Shown here: positions 1-7,459 of the stretch, piece after piece | Numbering within the stretch: position 1 is the stretch's first letter | How the letters are laid out: every line of letters begins with the position of its first letter | From: Alkalibacterium subtropicum | GTDB lineage: Bacteria; Bacillota; Bacilli; Lactobacillales; Carnobacteriaceae_A | DNA length: 60,536 nucleotides | NCBI RefSeq assembly: GCF_900112455.1 | Contig: NZ_FOLT01000010.1 | Coordinates: 1 to 60,536 of the forward strand | Direction of reading: 5' to 3' | Program-made: the position numbers and the translations under genes | Notes under the pieces: model-generated | Told to the model about the DNA's origin: nothing | Databases searched by the model: none | Seen by the model: the letters and a program-made list of their open reading frames with translations, nothing else

Positions 1-258
1 CAGGGACGTAGTTGGACAAAATCAGGTGTAGCTAATGTCGTAGCATTACTAACAGCAGAGCAAAACAGTCTTCTGGAAAAAGCTTTGACCACAAAAGTTG
101 ATTCTATCGTTGAACCGTTAGGTGAAGATCTTAAGGGAGCAGTCCGTCAGGCTTTGAAAAAGCCTCGTTCAACCACACACACTGTTCAAACTGGGAAAAT
201 ATCCAACTTTGGCCCTGTGAGTAGCTTCATTGGGAAATTAGGCCAGGCATTTTCCTAA
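1..258 (+). mobile_element. C-terminal fragment of a transposase, probably ISLre2/UPF0236 type
   Basis: An open frame enters from the left edge and stops at 256-258 after 85 codons. It begins QGRSWTKSGVANV and ends GKLGQAFS. A GRxW(T/S)xxG stretch near the C-terminus resembles the tail of ISLre2 (UPF0236) transposases; that family assignment is from memory of the pattern, not from a search. The start lies outside the window, so whether the element is intact cannot be told. No other mobile gene follows. Confidence 0.5.
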
Positions 259-302
259 AAATATTAACACAACATAATTTCTGTTAATTCTACTAGTTAA
301 AG

Positions 303-331
303 GTTACCGAGAAAAACTTGACGCATACCCT
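303..331. repeat. Candidate right end of the flanking insertion element
   Basis: About 45 bases after the transposase stop there is a stretch beginning GGTTACCGAGAAAAACTTG and ending in GCATACCC, followed by ordinary promoter sequence. Its position suits a terminal inverted repeat, but the left end is outside the window, so the pairing cannot be checked. Inference only. Confidence 0.25.
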
Positions 332-344
332 GTAAACTTGTGAC

Positions 345-373
345 TTGCTTTTTAACATAGACTTATCTATAAT
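345..373 (+). promoter_or_regulatory. Sigma-A promoter of the P-type ATPase transcript
   Basis: TTGCTT at 345-350 and TATAAT at 368-373 are 17 bp apart. Transcription would start near 380, just upstream of the structured leader and about 175 bp before the ATG. This fits a long regulated 5' UTR. Confidence 0.7.
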
Positions 374-394
374 TAATTTGAAATTTAAATAATA

Positions 395-490
395 TATATG
401 CGGGAGTAACTTGCAGAGCCAATCTGTTACAGCGCCACCATTCGCAGACTGATTATCTGCTGGTGCTGTATTAAATAGTGAGACGTATAC
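395..490 (+). ncRNA. Putative yybP-ykoY (Mn2+) riboswitch aptamer
   Basis: The leader has GGGAGTAAC directly after a 5' arm TATGCG (397-402), which can pair with CGTATA (484-489) to close a P1 helix. Inside it, ACAGC...ACCA and TGGT...GCTGT form an internal stem capped by a GCAGA/TCTGC hairpin. The conserved GGGAGUA of the yybP-ykoY family is visible. The closing strand of P1 is reused by the terminator that follows, as expected for a transcriptional switch. Placement ahead of a Ca/Mn P-type ATPase matches known examples (S. pneumoniae mgtA, L. lactis yoaB). The 3' half of the consensus is less clear to me, so the family call is tentative. Confidence 0.6.
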
Positions 491-526
491 GGAACAGCCA
501 TCACTTATTCCGTATGCGTCTTTTTT
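482..526 (+). terminator. Riboswitch-coupled intrinsic terminator
   Basis: GACGTATACGGA (482-493) pairs with TCCGTATGCGTC (509-520) and is followed by six T. Its left arm overlaps the strand that closes the aptamer P1 helix (484-489), so the two structures exclude each other. Ligand-stabilised P1 would allow read-through into the ATPase gene. Confidence 0.75.
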
Positions 527-555
527 ACTTACTTCAACATAGAAAGGATAAATCA

Positions 556-3189
556 ATGAATTATTATCAGGAAACGAAAGACAAGGTACTTGAATCCACC
601 GGTACGTCACGGGAAGGTCTCAGCCAGTCGGAAGCAGAGAAACGTCTGGAGGAAAATGGCTACAACGAGATCAGCCGTAAAGAGAAAAAATCGATCTTCT
701 CCATGTTCATCGAATCGTTCAAGGATCCAATGGTCATCGTCTTATTGATCGTCGCTATTGTGCAAGTGGCTATTGGCGAATGGATCGAATCACTGATCAT
801 TTTTGTCGTGCTGATCTTGAACGCGATTTTAAGTGTGGTGCAGACCAAAAAAGCAGAAGATTCACTTGAATCGCTGGAGAAAATGTCTGCCCCGACGGCA
901 AATGTTTATCGTGACGGCAATCCGAAGCAGATCGAAGCGAGAAACTTGGCTATAGGAGACATCGTCATCCTTGAGGCTGGCGATAATATCCCTGCCGATG
1001 GTCGACTGATCGAAGCGGAGTCTCTGCAGGTCGAAGAAGGCGCATTGACTGGTGAATCCATGCCTTCCGAGAAAACGATCGAGCCGCTGGAAGAGGACAC
1101 CCCTCTTGCAGACCGCATCAATATGGTCTACAGCAGTACGATGGTTACTGCCGGACGTGGCGTCATGGTCGTCACATCAACAGGTGAAGAAACAGAAATG
1201 GGGAAAGTTGCCGAGCTCGTACAAAGTGCATCGGCCAAACAAACCCCTCTGCAGAGAAGACTGGCAGATTTCAGTAAAAAATTGGGTGTCGCGATCCTTC
1301 TTTTATCTATCCTTATTTTTGGTATTCAGGCGGCACGTATATTCCTGGGAGACACGCAGGACGTCACGGTCCCTCTGCTTAACGCCTTTATGTTCGCTGC
1401 CGCTGTTGCTGTTGCTGCTATTCCAGAAGCCCTGCAGTCTATCGTAACGATCGTCTTATCCGTCGGGACGAATAAAATGGCGAAACAGCATGCGATCATC
1501 AGACAGCTGCCGGCTGTTGAGACACTCGGTTCAACGAGCGTCATCTGTACAGATAAGACAGGGACCTTGACTCAGAACAAAATGACTGTCGTTGATGAGT
1601 ATATCCCTAACGGTGAATCGCATCTCTTTTCCGGTGACAGCAACACTTGGTCAGAATCCGAGAAAATCCTGATGCAGATCGCTGTACTGGCAAACGATTC
1701 AACGATCAATGAAAAGGATGAGTCAAGCGGCGACCCGACAGAAGTTGCCCTGATCGCTTACAGTAACAAGCAGAATCTGCCTTACGGTTCAGTCAGAGAT
1801 GAATACCCAAGGCTAGCCGAACTGCCATTTGATTCAAGCCGTAAACGCATGTCGACCGTCCATGAAGTCGACGGTGAAAAACGCCTGCTGACTAAGGGTG
1901 GACCGGATGTTTTGTTCGAACTCTGCTCACGGATCAAGCTTAATGGCGAGGTCGTTGACCTTACTGAAGAACGTTTAGAAGAATTGAAACAGAAAAATGA
2001 AGAATTTTCTGACCAGGCGATGCGTGTTCTTGCCTTTGCCTATAAGCCGATCGATTCGGCTGAAGTCAGTATCGAAGATGAAGATGATCTGATTTTCATT
2101 GGTCTTCTGGCTATGATCGACCCGCCGCGCGAAGCAGTCTATCATGCGGTCCAAGATGCTGCCAATGCCGGCGTACGAACAGTCATGATCACAGGTGACC
2201 ATAAAACAACGGCCCGAGCTATCGGTCGTGATTTGAATATCTTCAAAGAAGGTGACCTGGCTTATACCGGACAGGAATTGGACGACTTATCCGAAGAAGA
2301 ACTGATGGATCAGTTGGAAGATATCACCGTTTATGCCCGTGTGACGCCTGAAAATAAAATCCGGATCGTTACGGCGTGGGAGAACAAAAACCAGATCACA
2401 GCGATGACCGGTGACGGTGTCAATGACGCTCCTGCTTTGAAACAGGCCGATATCGGTATCGCCATGGGCAGCGGAACAGATGTGGCTAAAGATGCCTCTG
2501 CTATGATCTTGACGGATGACAACTTTGTATCGATCGTTAAAGCTATTTCAGTTGGTCGAACTATTTACAGTAACATCAAGAAGTCTATTGCCTATCTGTT
2601 CTCAGGCAACTTGGGTGCGGTCATCGCGATCATCTTTGCTCTGATCGTGAACTGGGTCAGCCCGTTCACTGCCCTGCAGCTGCTCTTTATCAATCTGGTC
2701 AATGACTCGCTGCCAGCTATTGCACTGGGACTTGAGCCTGCAGAACCGAACGTGATGGAAGAGAAACCGCGAGACCCTGACGAGTCTATTTTCTCAGGCA
2801 ACACCTTCAGGATCGTTGCTTTCCGTGGCGCGCTGATTGCTATTGCGGTTGTTATTTCTCAGTATATCGGACTTCAGACTTCTGATGAAATGAGTGTCGC
2901 CATGGCCTTTACGACACTGATTCTTTCACGTACGCTGCAGGTATTCCCGGCTCGATCCAATGTTGAAACGAGTATCGGTGCGGGATTCTTCAGCAACAAG
3001 TTTGTGATCCTTGCCTTTGCCGTCTGTCTGGGGCTTTACGGTATCACCCTGCTGCCGGCTGTCAGAAGTATTTTCTATATCCCTGCCGCCTTCGGTTTGA
3101 CAGAATGGGCTATTGCAGCCGGACTGGCTTTTTCTACAACGATCATTATGGAATTGAGAAAAATCGTCCTGCCGTATAAACTGGACTGA
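556..3189 (+). CDS. P-type (P2A) cation ATPase, Ca2+/Mn2+ exporter type
   Basis: A predicted 877-residue membrane pump that would export divalent cations using ATP. Visible motifs are the TGES actuator motif, PEAL in transmembrane segment 4 (near residue 290), the phosphorylation site DKTGT (Asp333), KGGPD in the nucleotide domain and GDGVNDAPAL near residue 619. Membrane pairs lie near residues 55-100 and 245-310, with six segments at the C-terminus. The ATG at 556 is chosen over an upstream in-frame ATG at 478 because the earlier one falls inside the leader and an AGAAAGGA ribosome site lies at 541-548. The leader looks like a Mn2+ riboswitch, and the pump resembles lactococcal YoaB and pneumococcal MgtA, so Mn2+ efflux is the likeliest role. 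Ca2+ remains possible. Confidence 0.9.
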   Translation: MNYYQETKDKVLESTGTSREGLSQSEAEKRLEENGYNEISRKEKKSIFSMFIESFKDPMVIVLLIVAIVQVAIGEWIESLIIFVVLILNAILSVVQTKKAEDSLESLEKMSAPTANVYRDGNPKQIEARNLAIGDIVILEAGDNIPADGRLIEAESLQVEEGALTGESMPSEKTIEPLEEDTPLADRINMVYSSTMVTAGRGVMVVTSTGEETEMGKVAELVQSASAKQTPLQRRLADFSKKLGVAILLLSILIFGIQAARIFLGDTQDVTVPLLNAFMFAAAVAVAAIPEALQSIVTIVLSVGTNKMAKQHAIIRQLPAVETLGSTSVICTDKTGTLTQNKMTVVDEYIPNGESHLFSGDSNTWSESEKILMQIAVLANDSTINEKDESSGDPTEVALIAYSNKQNLPYGSVRDEYPRLAELPFDSSRKRMSTVHEVDGEKRLLTKGGPDVLFELCSRIKLNGEVVDLTEERLEELKQKNEEFSDQAMRVLAFAYKPIDSAEVSIEDEDDLIFIGLLAMIDPPREAVYHAVQDAANAGVRTVMITGDHKTTARAIGRDLNIFKEGDLAYTGQELDDLSEEELMDQLEDITVYARVTPENKIRIVTAWENKNQITAMTGDGVNDAPALKQADIGIAMGSGTDVAKDASAMILTDDNFVSIVKAISVGRTIYSNIKKSIAYLFSGNLGAVIAIIFALIVNWVSPFTALQLLFINLVNDSLPAIALGLEPAEPNVMEEKPRDPDESIFSGNTFRIVAFRGALIAIAVVISQYIGLQTSDEMSVAMAFTTLILSRTLQVFPARSNVETSIGAGFFSNKFVILAFAVCLGLYGITLLPAVRSIFYIPAAFGLTEWAIAAGLAFSTTIIMELRKIVLPYKLD

Positions 3190-3202
3190 TTTGTCTCTCA
3201 TG

Positions 3203-3241
3203 CATGCGTGTATCCTGTAAATGGATGCGCGCATGTTTTTT
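3203..3241 (+). terminator. Terminator after the P-type ATPase
   Basis: CATGCGTGTATCC pairs with GGATGCGCGCATG (with G-T pairs) and is followed by a T run. Confidence 0.75.
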
Positions 3242-3293
3242 GTTTCTGAATGCAACAAAAGTTTGTCATTTTCTTATTCAGCCTTTGTTCGTA

Positions 3294-3321
3294 TTGAAAG
3301 TTCAGGCAATCATGCTATACT
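3294..3321 (+). promoter_or_regulatory. Promoter of the DnaQ-like exonuclease gene
   Basis: TTGAAA (3294-3299) and TATACT (3316-3321) are spaced by 16 bp, about 40 bp upstream of the ATG at 3362. Confidence 0.6.
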
Positions 3322-3361
3322 GTAAAGACTAAACAAGGATGACTTTAAAAGAGGGGAATAT

Positions 3362-3886
3362 ATGAACTTTACAGCTATAGATTTTGAAACAGCCAACCGC
3401 CAGACCCACAGTGCCTGTTCCGTTGCATTGACTATTGTCAGAGACAGCAAAATCGTTGACGAATATTACACGCTGATTCAGCCGGAAACATGGTTTGACC
3501 GCATGAACATCCGTATCCACGGCATCCAGGAATCTGACGTCTTTGATGCACCCAAGTTTCCTGATGTCTGGAACGACATGAAACAGTTTTTCACACCTGA
3601 TCAGCTGGTCGTGGCTCACAACATGCCTTTTGACAAACGGATCTTAACGGGTACGCTGAAATACTACGGTGTTGAACCACCTCAGTTCAAAACATTATGT
3701 ACGGTCCAGTCTTCTCGTGCCTTGCTGCGGGAGCTGCCGAATCACAAACTTAATACAGTTGCCGATTATTATGGCATCCCTTTAAATCATCACCATGCCC
3801 TTGATGATGCGAGAGCAAGTGCTACCATATTGATCAATCAGGAAAAAGAATTTGGTCCTTTATCACTGGACCGTTTTATAAAGTAA
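3362..3886 (+). CDS. DnaQ/DEDD-family 3'-5' exonuclease (Pol III epsilon-like)
   Basis: A 174-residue single-domain exonuclease. The Exo I motif is FxAIDFETAN with Asp7 and Glu9. The middle has IHGI and AHNMPFD, and the C-terminus has HHHALDDARA, supplying the catalytic His and Asp of the DEDDh class. There is no polymerase or helicase domain, so this is a stand-alone proofreading- or repair-type nuclease rather than PolC. RBS GAGGGG lies 5 bp before the ATG. It is a single gene with its own promoter and a shared terminator downstream. Confidence 0.85.
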   Translation: MNFTAIDFETANRQTHSACSVALTIVRDSKIVDEYYTLIQPETWFDRMNIRIHGIQESDVFDAPKFPDVWNDMKQFFTPDQLVVAHNMPFDKRILTGTLKYYGVEPPQFKTLCTVQSSRALLRELPNHKLNTVADYYGIPLNHHHALDDARASATILINQEKEFGPLSLDRFIK

Positions 3887-3923
3887 AAGAAGTCAGGCCG
3901 AAAAATGGCCTGACTTCTTTTAC
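3883..3923. terminator. Bidirectional terminator between the exonuclease and GNAT genes
   Basis: GTAAAAGAAGTCAGGCC (3883-3899) pairs perfectly with its complement at 3907-3923. The A-rich and T-rich flanks serve both strands. The stem includes the stop codon of the exonuclease. Confidence 0.85.
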
Positions 3924-3924
3924 T

Positions 3925-4443
3925 TTATATCAACTTACTCATGAGACAGACATTCAGCAACTGTCCTTCATCTTTGACACCACGCTCAATGATCGCTTCA
4001 AGCTTGAATCCGAGTTTCTCATAAATGTGCCGTGCCCGGGTATTCCGTTCCTGGACCTGCAGCTGAAGTCGACTCAATACGGGAGAAGCGTCGGCCCAGA
4101 GCAGGAGTTCCTCCATCATTAATGTTCCCAAGCCATAACCCCAGTATGCTTTATCAATAACGATACCTATGTCGCCGATGTGTTCGATCTTTGGCTTGTC
4201 TGAACCGTGTATGGAAGCTATACCGATGACTTTATCATCCACCAGAGCAACAAATACACTATTGTTCAAAGAATTGTAGATTGAAGCCAGCTGCTTGGCT
4301 TCCTCCTCCACACTGATCCCGACACCTTCTGGTCCTTGTGTCATAAAACCAGTCTGAGTCGCCGTTTCATTCAGCAGTTTCAGTACCTGTTCCGCATCAC
4401 CCGGAATGGCTTCACGTACAATACAATCGATGGCTTCACTCAT
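3925..4443 (-). CDS. GNAT-family N-acetyltransferase
   Basis: A 172-residue protein with a complete GNAT fold: substrate-side strands over residues 1-80, then IGDIGIVIDKAYWGYGLGT (acetyl-CoA binding motif A, ending YGLGT), and NTRARHIYEKLGF near residue 145, typical of motif B. The acceptor substrate is unknown. The gene overlaps the 3' end of tsaE by 8 bp, so the two are probably cotranscribed and translationally coupled. A ribosomal-protein or small-molecule acetylase is equally possible. Confidence 0.8.
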   Translation of the reverse strand: MSEAIDCIVREAIPGDAEQVLKLLNETATQTGFMTQGPEGVGISVEEEAKQLASIYNSLNNSVFVALVDDKVIGIASIHGSDKPKIEHIGDIGIVIDKAYWGYGLGTLMMEELLLWADASPVLSRLQLQVQERNTRARHIYEKLGFKLEAIIERGVKDEGQLLNVCLMSKLI

Positions 4444-4894
4444 CCTCTAATCGCTCCATTATCTTCTGATATTTTTCTCCCTGTGCTGTAATGATCAGTT
4501 CACGTTTTTCTGAATCAGGCAGGACACTGATCTGGATCATCAGGTATTCGTCGGGCAGTTCGTCCTGCATATATGATCCCCACTCAACGATGGTCACCCC
4601 GTCACCGTAGAAGTATTCCTCCAGTCCCAGATCCTCGTCTTCGGCATCTTCAAGGCGGTACAAGTCCATATGGTATAACGGTAAAGTCCCGTCCGTGTAT
4701 TCCTTGATCAATGTATACGTCGGACTTTTGATGATCCTCTGTATCCCCAGTCCTTCAGCGATACCCTTTGTGAAGGTCGTCTTTCCCGCTCCCAGCTGAC
4801 CTTCCAGTAGAATAGTCATGCCAGGTTCTAAACTGCCGGCAATTCTTTCAGCCATTTTTTTTGTTTCCTGCTCGTTTGTTGTGATTATTTTCAT
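4436..4894 (-). CDS. tsaE: tRNA threonylcarbamoyladenosine biosynthesis ATPase TsaE
   Basis: A 152-residue P-loop ATPase of the TsaE (YdiB/YjeE) family, which works with TsaB and TsaD to transfer the threonylcarbamoyl group to A37 of ANN-decoding tRNAs. The P-loop GQLGAGKTT is at residues 32-40, followed by the family motifs SPTYTL and YHMDLYRLED. Length and motif order are normal. Here it is paired with a GNAT gene and sits about 36 kb from tsaB-tsaD. In B. subtilis ydiB lies next to ydiC-ydiE, so the operon has been split. Confidence 0.95.
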   Translation of the reverse strand: MKIITTNEQETKKMAERIAGSLEPGMTILLEGQLGAGKTTFTKGIAEGLGIQRIIKSPTYTLIKEYTDGTLPLYHMDLYRLEDAEDEDLGLEEYFYGDGVTIVEWGSYMQDELPDEYLMIQISVLPDSEKRELIITAQGEKYQKIMERLEDE

Positions 4895-4962
4895 CGTAAC
4901 CCTTCTTTACTCTTAGCTAATCATAATCCTATCATATTCCTTAAGAAAAACAACCTTTTATA

Positions 4963-5021
4963 AAAATGATCGCTTGCCGGGATTCTCTACATTCATCAGC
5001 TAGCCAGGCAGGATCATTTTA
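4963..5021 (-). other. Long imperfect hairpin in the dps-tsaE gap
   Basis: The 304-base gap between tsaE (start 4894) and dps (stop 5199) contains no ORF I trust. AAAATGATC with CTTGCC on the left pairs with GGCAG and GATCATTTT on the right, enclosing about 25 bases. Read on the minus strand it has a modest T run and lies upstream of tsaE. It may be a terminator or a leader structure. Nothing else stands out apart from the dps terminator. Confidence 0.35.
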
Positions 5022-5144
5022 ATGACTTATTGTGCCCTTCGTCTGCTCTACTCTATGCTTAGCACATTCCATTCATCTGTTTTATAATCGGGCTGATCAC
5101 TATACACGAACCTCTCTAATATGATAGGCTGATTCATTCTTCTC

Positions 5145-5180
5145 TAACAAAAAAAGAGAGCCGTATGGATACCGGCTCCC
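5145..5180 (-). terminator. Terminator of dps
   Basis: GAGCCG...CGGCTC stem (5158-5178), with a T run on the minus strand (AACAAAAAAA on plus at 5147-5155). Confidence 0.75.
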
Positions 5181-5198
5181 CATTTCAATCTTTATGTT

Positions 5199-5663
5199 TT
5201 ATTTACCTAAGGCATTTCTGCCTGTATAAGCCCACAGCATCCAAATCACCTTATCGATATAGGTTTTCTGTGCGATCAGCATATCGACGGTAACATCATC
5301 GTTATTTTCGTCAACTAAATCGATGCCTTTAGCCAGTTCATCCCTAAGCTTTTCAAAGTCCTTGATGACAGCTTTAACAAAAGGTTCTTCAGGGATATAT
5401 TTGTTATCAAGCGATTCTTCAATGGCTGAATGATCGATAAATTCCTGAAGTGTTGAATAAGGCTCCCCACCGAGCTGCAGGAGTCTTTCAGCAGTGTCAT
5501 CCATGTGTACTGTTATTTCATCATAATAATCTTCAAGCTTGACATGAAGATCGAAGAAATGATGCCCTCTGATGTACCAGTGCGCCTGATGAAGCTTGAT
5601 ATAAAACAGACCTTGGGTAGCGACAAGATTATTTAAACATTCTTTTACTTCGTTTGTTGACAT
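5199..5663 (-). CDS. dps: Dps-family ferroxidase / DNA-protecting miniferritin
   Basis: A 154-residue protein with the Dps inter-subunit ferroxidase signature: HWYIRGHHFFDLH, then E..YDEI and MDDTAERLLQLGG. Members assemble as dodecamers that oxidise Fe2+ with H2O2 and store the iron in the cytoplasm, which limits Fenton damage. The N-terminus is short with little positive charge, as in lactic acid bacterial Dpr, so a DNA-binding tail is not evident. RBS AGGAGG precedes the ATG. I found no clear PerR box in the upstream 136 bp. Confidence 0.93.
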   Translation of the reverse strand: MSTNEVKECLNNLVATQGLFYIKLHQAHWYIRGHHFFDLHVKLEDYYDEITVHMDDTAERLLQLGGEPYSTLQEFIDHSAIEESLDNKYIPEEPFVKAVIKDFEKLRDELAKGIDLVDENNDDVTVDMLIAQKTYIDKVIWMLWAYTGRNALGK

Positions 5664-5743
5664 ACAGATTCCTCCTATTAATTTTTTTCCTTCTATGCAT
5701 AGACTAAGCCAAATCCTTCACATACTCAACTATTATGCTTGCA

Positions 5744-5772
5744 TCGACAGAAGATAACTATTTGGTTATACT
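5744..5772 (+). promoter_or_regulatory. Promoter of the MBL hydrolase-asparaginase pair
   Basis: TCGACA (5744-5749) and TATACT (5767-5772) are spaced by 17 bp, upstream of an AGGAGG ribosome site and the ATG at 5800. Confidence 0.65.
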
Positions 5773-5799
5773 AAATAAAGAACAAAGGAGGTCATTTTC

Positions 5800-6438
5800 A
5801 TGATTCAAGTCAAACAAATCGAAACAGGACTCATTCAGGAGAACTGTTATATCATCTATAAAGGTTCAGATGCCCTGATCATCGATCCGGGTGACGAAAC
5901 CAGTAAAATAAAAAACGAACTGGAAAGGCTGGGGGTCACGCCTCTGGCTGTTTTATTGACACATACTCACTATGATCATATTGGCGCCCTGGAGGATGTG
6001 CGTGTCGATTATGAGATCCCGGTCTACGTCAGTCCAAAAGAACAGGAGTGGCTGGGTGATCCACAACTGAATCTTTCTATATATGGTACCCACAAAATCA
6101 CTGCCCGTCCTGCAGAGTTTACGTTTGAACCGTTAGAATCCGTTACGATCGGCCCATTTCGCTTCAAAGTCGTCGAGACGCCGGGCCACTCACCTGGTGG
6201 GGTCAGTTTCATTTTTGAAGAAGGCGAGTGTGTTTTTTCAGGTGATGCCTTGTTTAAAGGGAGTGTTGGCCGGACCGATCTACCCGGCAGTGAACCTGAA
6301 AAACTTATTCCCGCTGTTGAAAAAAATCTTTTAACTCTACCGGATGACTATACGGTGTATCCAGGTCACCTCAAGTCAACAACTGTCGCGTATGAAAAAC
6401 GGACCAACCCTTATTTCAGAAAGAGAAAGGAGAACTAG
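5800..6438 (+). CDS. Metallo-beta-lactamase-fold hydrolase (glyoxalase II-like, YqgX type)
   Basis: A 212-residue cytoplasmic MBL-fold enzyme. The metal motif HTHYDH is at residues 55-60; further ligands are in TPGHSPG, FSGDALF and the C-terminal YPGH. The size fits the short glyoxalase II-like group (B. subtilis YqgX) that lacks the C-terminal substrate domain of true glyoxalase II. The substrate is probably a thioester or similar, but this cannot be read from the sequence. The stop is 1 bp from the asparaginase ATG, so the two genes form an operon. Confidence 0.85.
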   Translation: MIQVKQIETGLIQENCYIIYKGSDALIIDPGDETSKIKNELERLGVTPLAVLLTHTHYDHIGALEDVRVDYEIPVYVSPKEQEWLGDPQLNLSIYGTHKITARPAEFTFEPLESVTIGPFRFKVVETPGHSPGGVSFIFEEGECVFSGDALFKGSVGRTDLPGSEPEKLIPAVEKNLLTLPDDYTVYPGHLKSTTVAYEKRTNPYFRKRKEN

Positions 6439-6439
6439 A

Positions 6440-7408
6440 ATGAAACGCATTTTGCTTTTGCATACAGGCGGGACGATATCCATGAGTACGGATCAGCGTA
6501 CGGGTGCTGTTAAACCAAGCGATGAACACCCGCTTCATAAATACAGTCATTTATTTGAGGAAAACATAGAGATCCTTGAAGAAGACCTATTCCAGCTCCC
6601 CTCTCCTCACGTCACGCTGCAGCATATGCTGGATATCCAGAAACGACTGGCCGAAGCGATCGCAGAAGACCGCATCGATGGTGCCGTGATCACGCATGGC
6701 ACCGATACGCTGGAAGAAACCGCCTATTTTCTGGATTTGACTCTAGATGCCCCGTTCCCTATCGTTTTGACGGGGGCCATGCGTCCAACTGATGAAATCG
6801 GTTCGGATGGTGTAAGCAACCTTCAAAATGCCATCTGGACAGCTCTCTCCCCTGACTCAAATGACAAAGGGGTTCTTGTCGTCATGAATGAGGAAATCCA
6901 CACAGCCCGTTACGTGACTAAAACGCATACGACGAATGTCGCTACGTTCAGAACACCGACATTCGGTCCCATAGGCATCGTATCTAAACACGAAGTCCGC
7001 TTTTTCCAGAAACTGGTCTTTGACGAAAAATATCCTATCCAGAATATTACAAAGAAAGTTTATTTACTGAAAGCTTATGCAGATATGGACAGCACTTTAT
7101 TGGATGCTCTTGCCTCAACCCAGATCGACGGTCTGGTGATCGAAGCCTTGGGCGCCGGTAACATGCCGCCAAAAACTCTGCCCGGCATTAAAAGGCTGCT
7201 GAATCAGGATGTCGATATCGTAGTAACTTCCCGGGCCTTCAATGGTATTGCTCAGGATATTTATGCTTACAAGGGCGGCGGCAAACATCTGAAAGAACTC
7301 GGTGCGATTTTCGCCCCGGGATTGACTGGTATAAAAGCACGGATCAAATTACAGGTCATCCTCGAACAGGAAGATTCCGCCGAACTGATCAAGACACGTT
7401 TCAATTAA
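6440..7408 (+). CDS. ansA: L-asparaginase, type I (cytoplasmic)
   Basis: A 322-residue enzyme that hydrolyses asparagine to aspartate and ammonia. The first catalytic threonine motif, HTGGTIS, is at residues 8-14 and the second, THGTDTLEETAYFL, near residue 90. There is no signal peptide, consistent with the low-affinity cytoplasmic type. The ATG at 6440 is chosen because AAAGGAG (6427-6433) precedes it and it directly follows the MBL gene; an upstream in-frame ATG at 6344 lies inside that gene. Confidence 0.92.
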   Translation: MKRILLLHTGGTISMSTDQRTGAVKPSDEHPLHKYSHLFEENIEILEEDLFQLPSPHVTLQHMLDIQKRLAEAIAEDRIDGAVITHGTDTLEETAYFLDLTLDAPFPIVLTGAMRPTDEIGSDGVSNLQNAIWTALSPDSNDKGVLVVMNEEIHTARYVTKTHTTNVATFRTPTFGPIGIVSKHEVRFFQKLVFDEKYPIQNITKKVYLLKAYADMDSTLLDALASTQIDGLVIEALGAGNMPPKTLPGIKRLLNQDVDIVVTSRAFNGIAQDIYAYKGGGKHLKELGAIFAPGLTGIKARIKLQVILEQEDSAELIKTRFN

Positions 7409-7421
7409 TGACAAGAAAAAC

Positions 7422-7456
7422 AAAGCAGCTCTCCTTATTCAAAAGGGAGCTGCTTT
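7422..7456. terminator. Bidirectional terminator between ansA and scrB
   Basis: AAAGCAGCTCTCC pairs with GGGAGCTGCTTT around a short loop. The T run for the minus strand comes from the AAAAACAAAG preceding the left arm. Confidence 0.75.
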
Positions 7457-7459
7457 AGT

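Noticed and set aside
293-610. 105-codon minus-strand frame
   Set aside because: It is antisense to the riboswitch leader and ATPase start and has no family resemblance.
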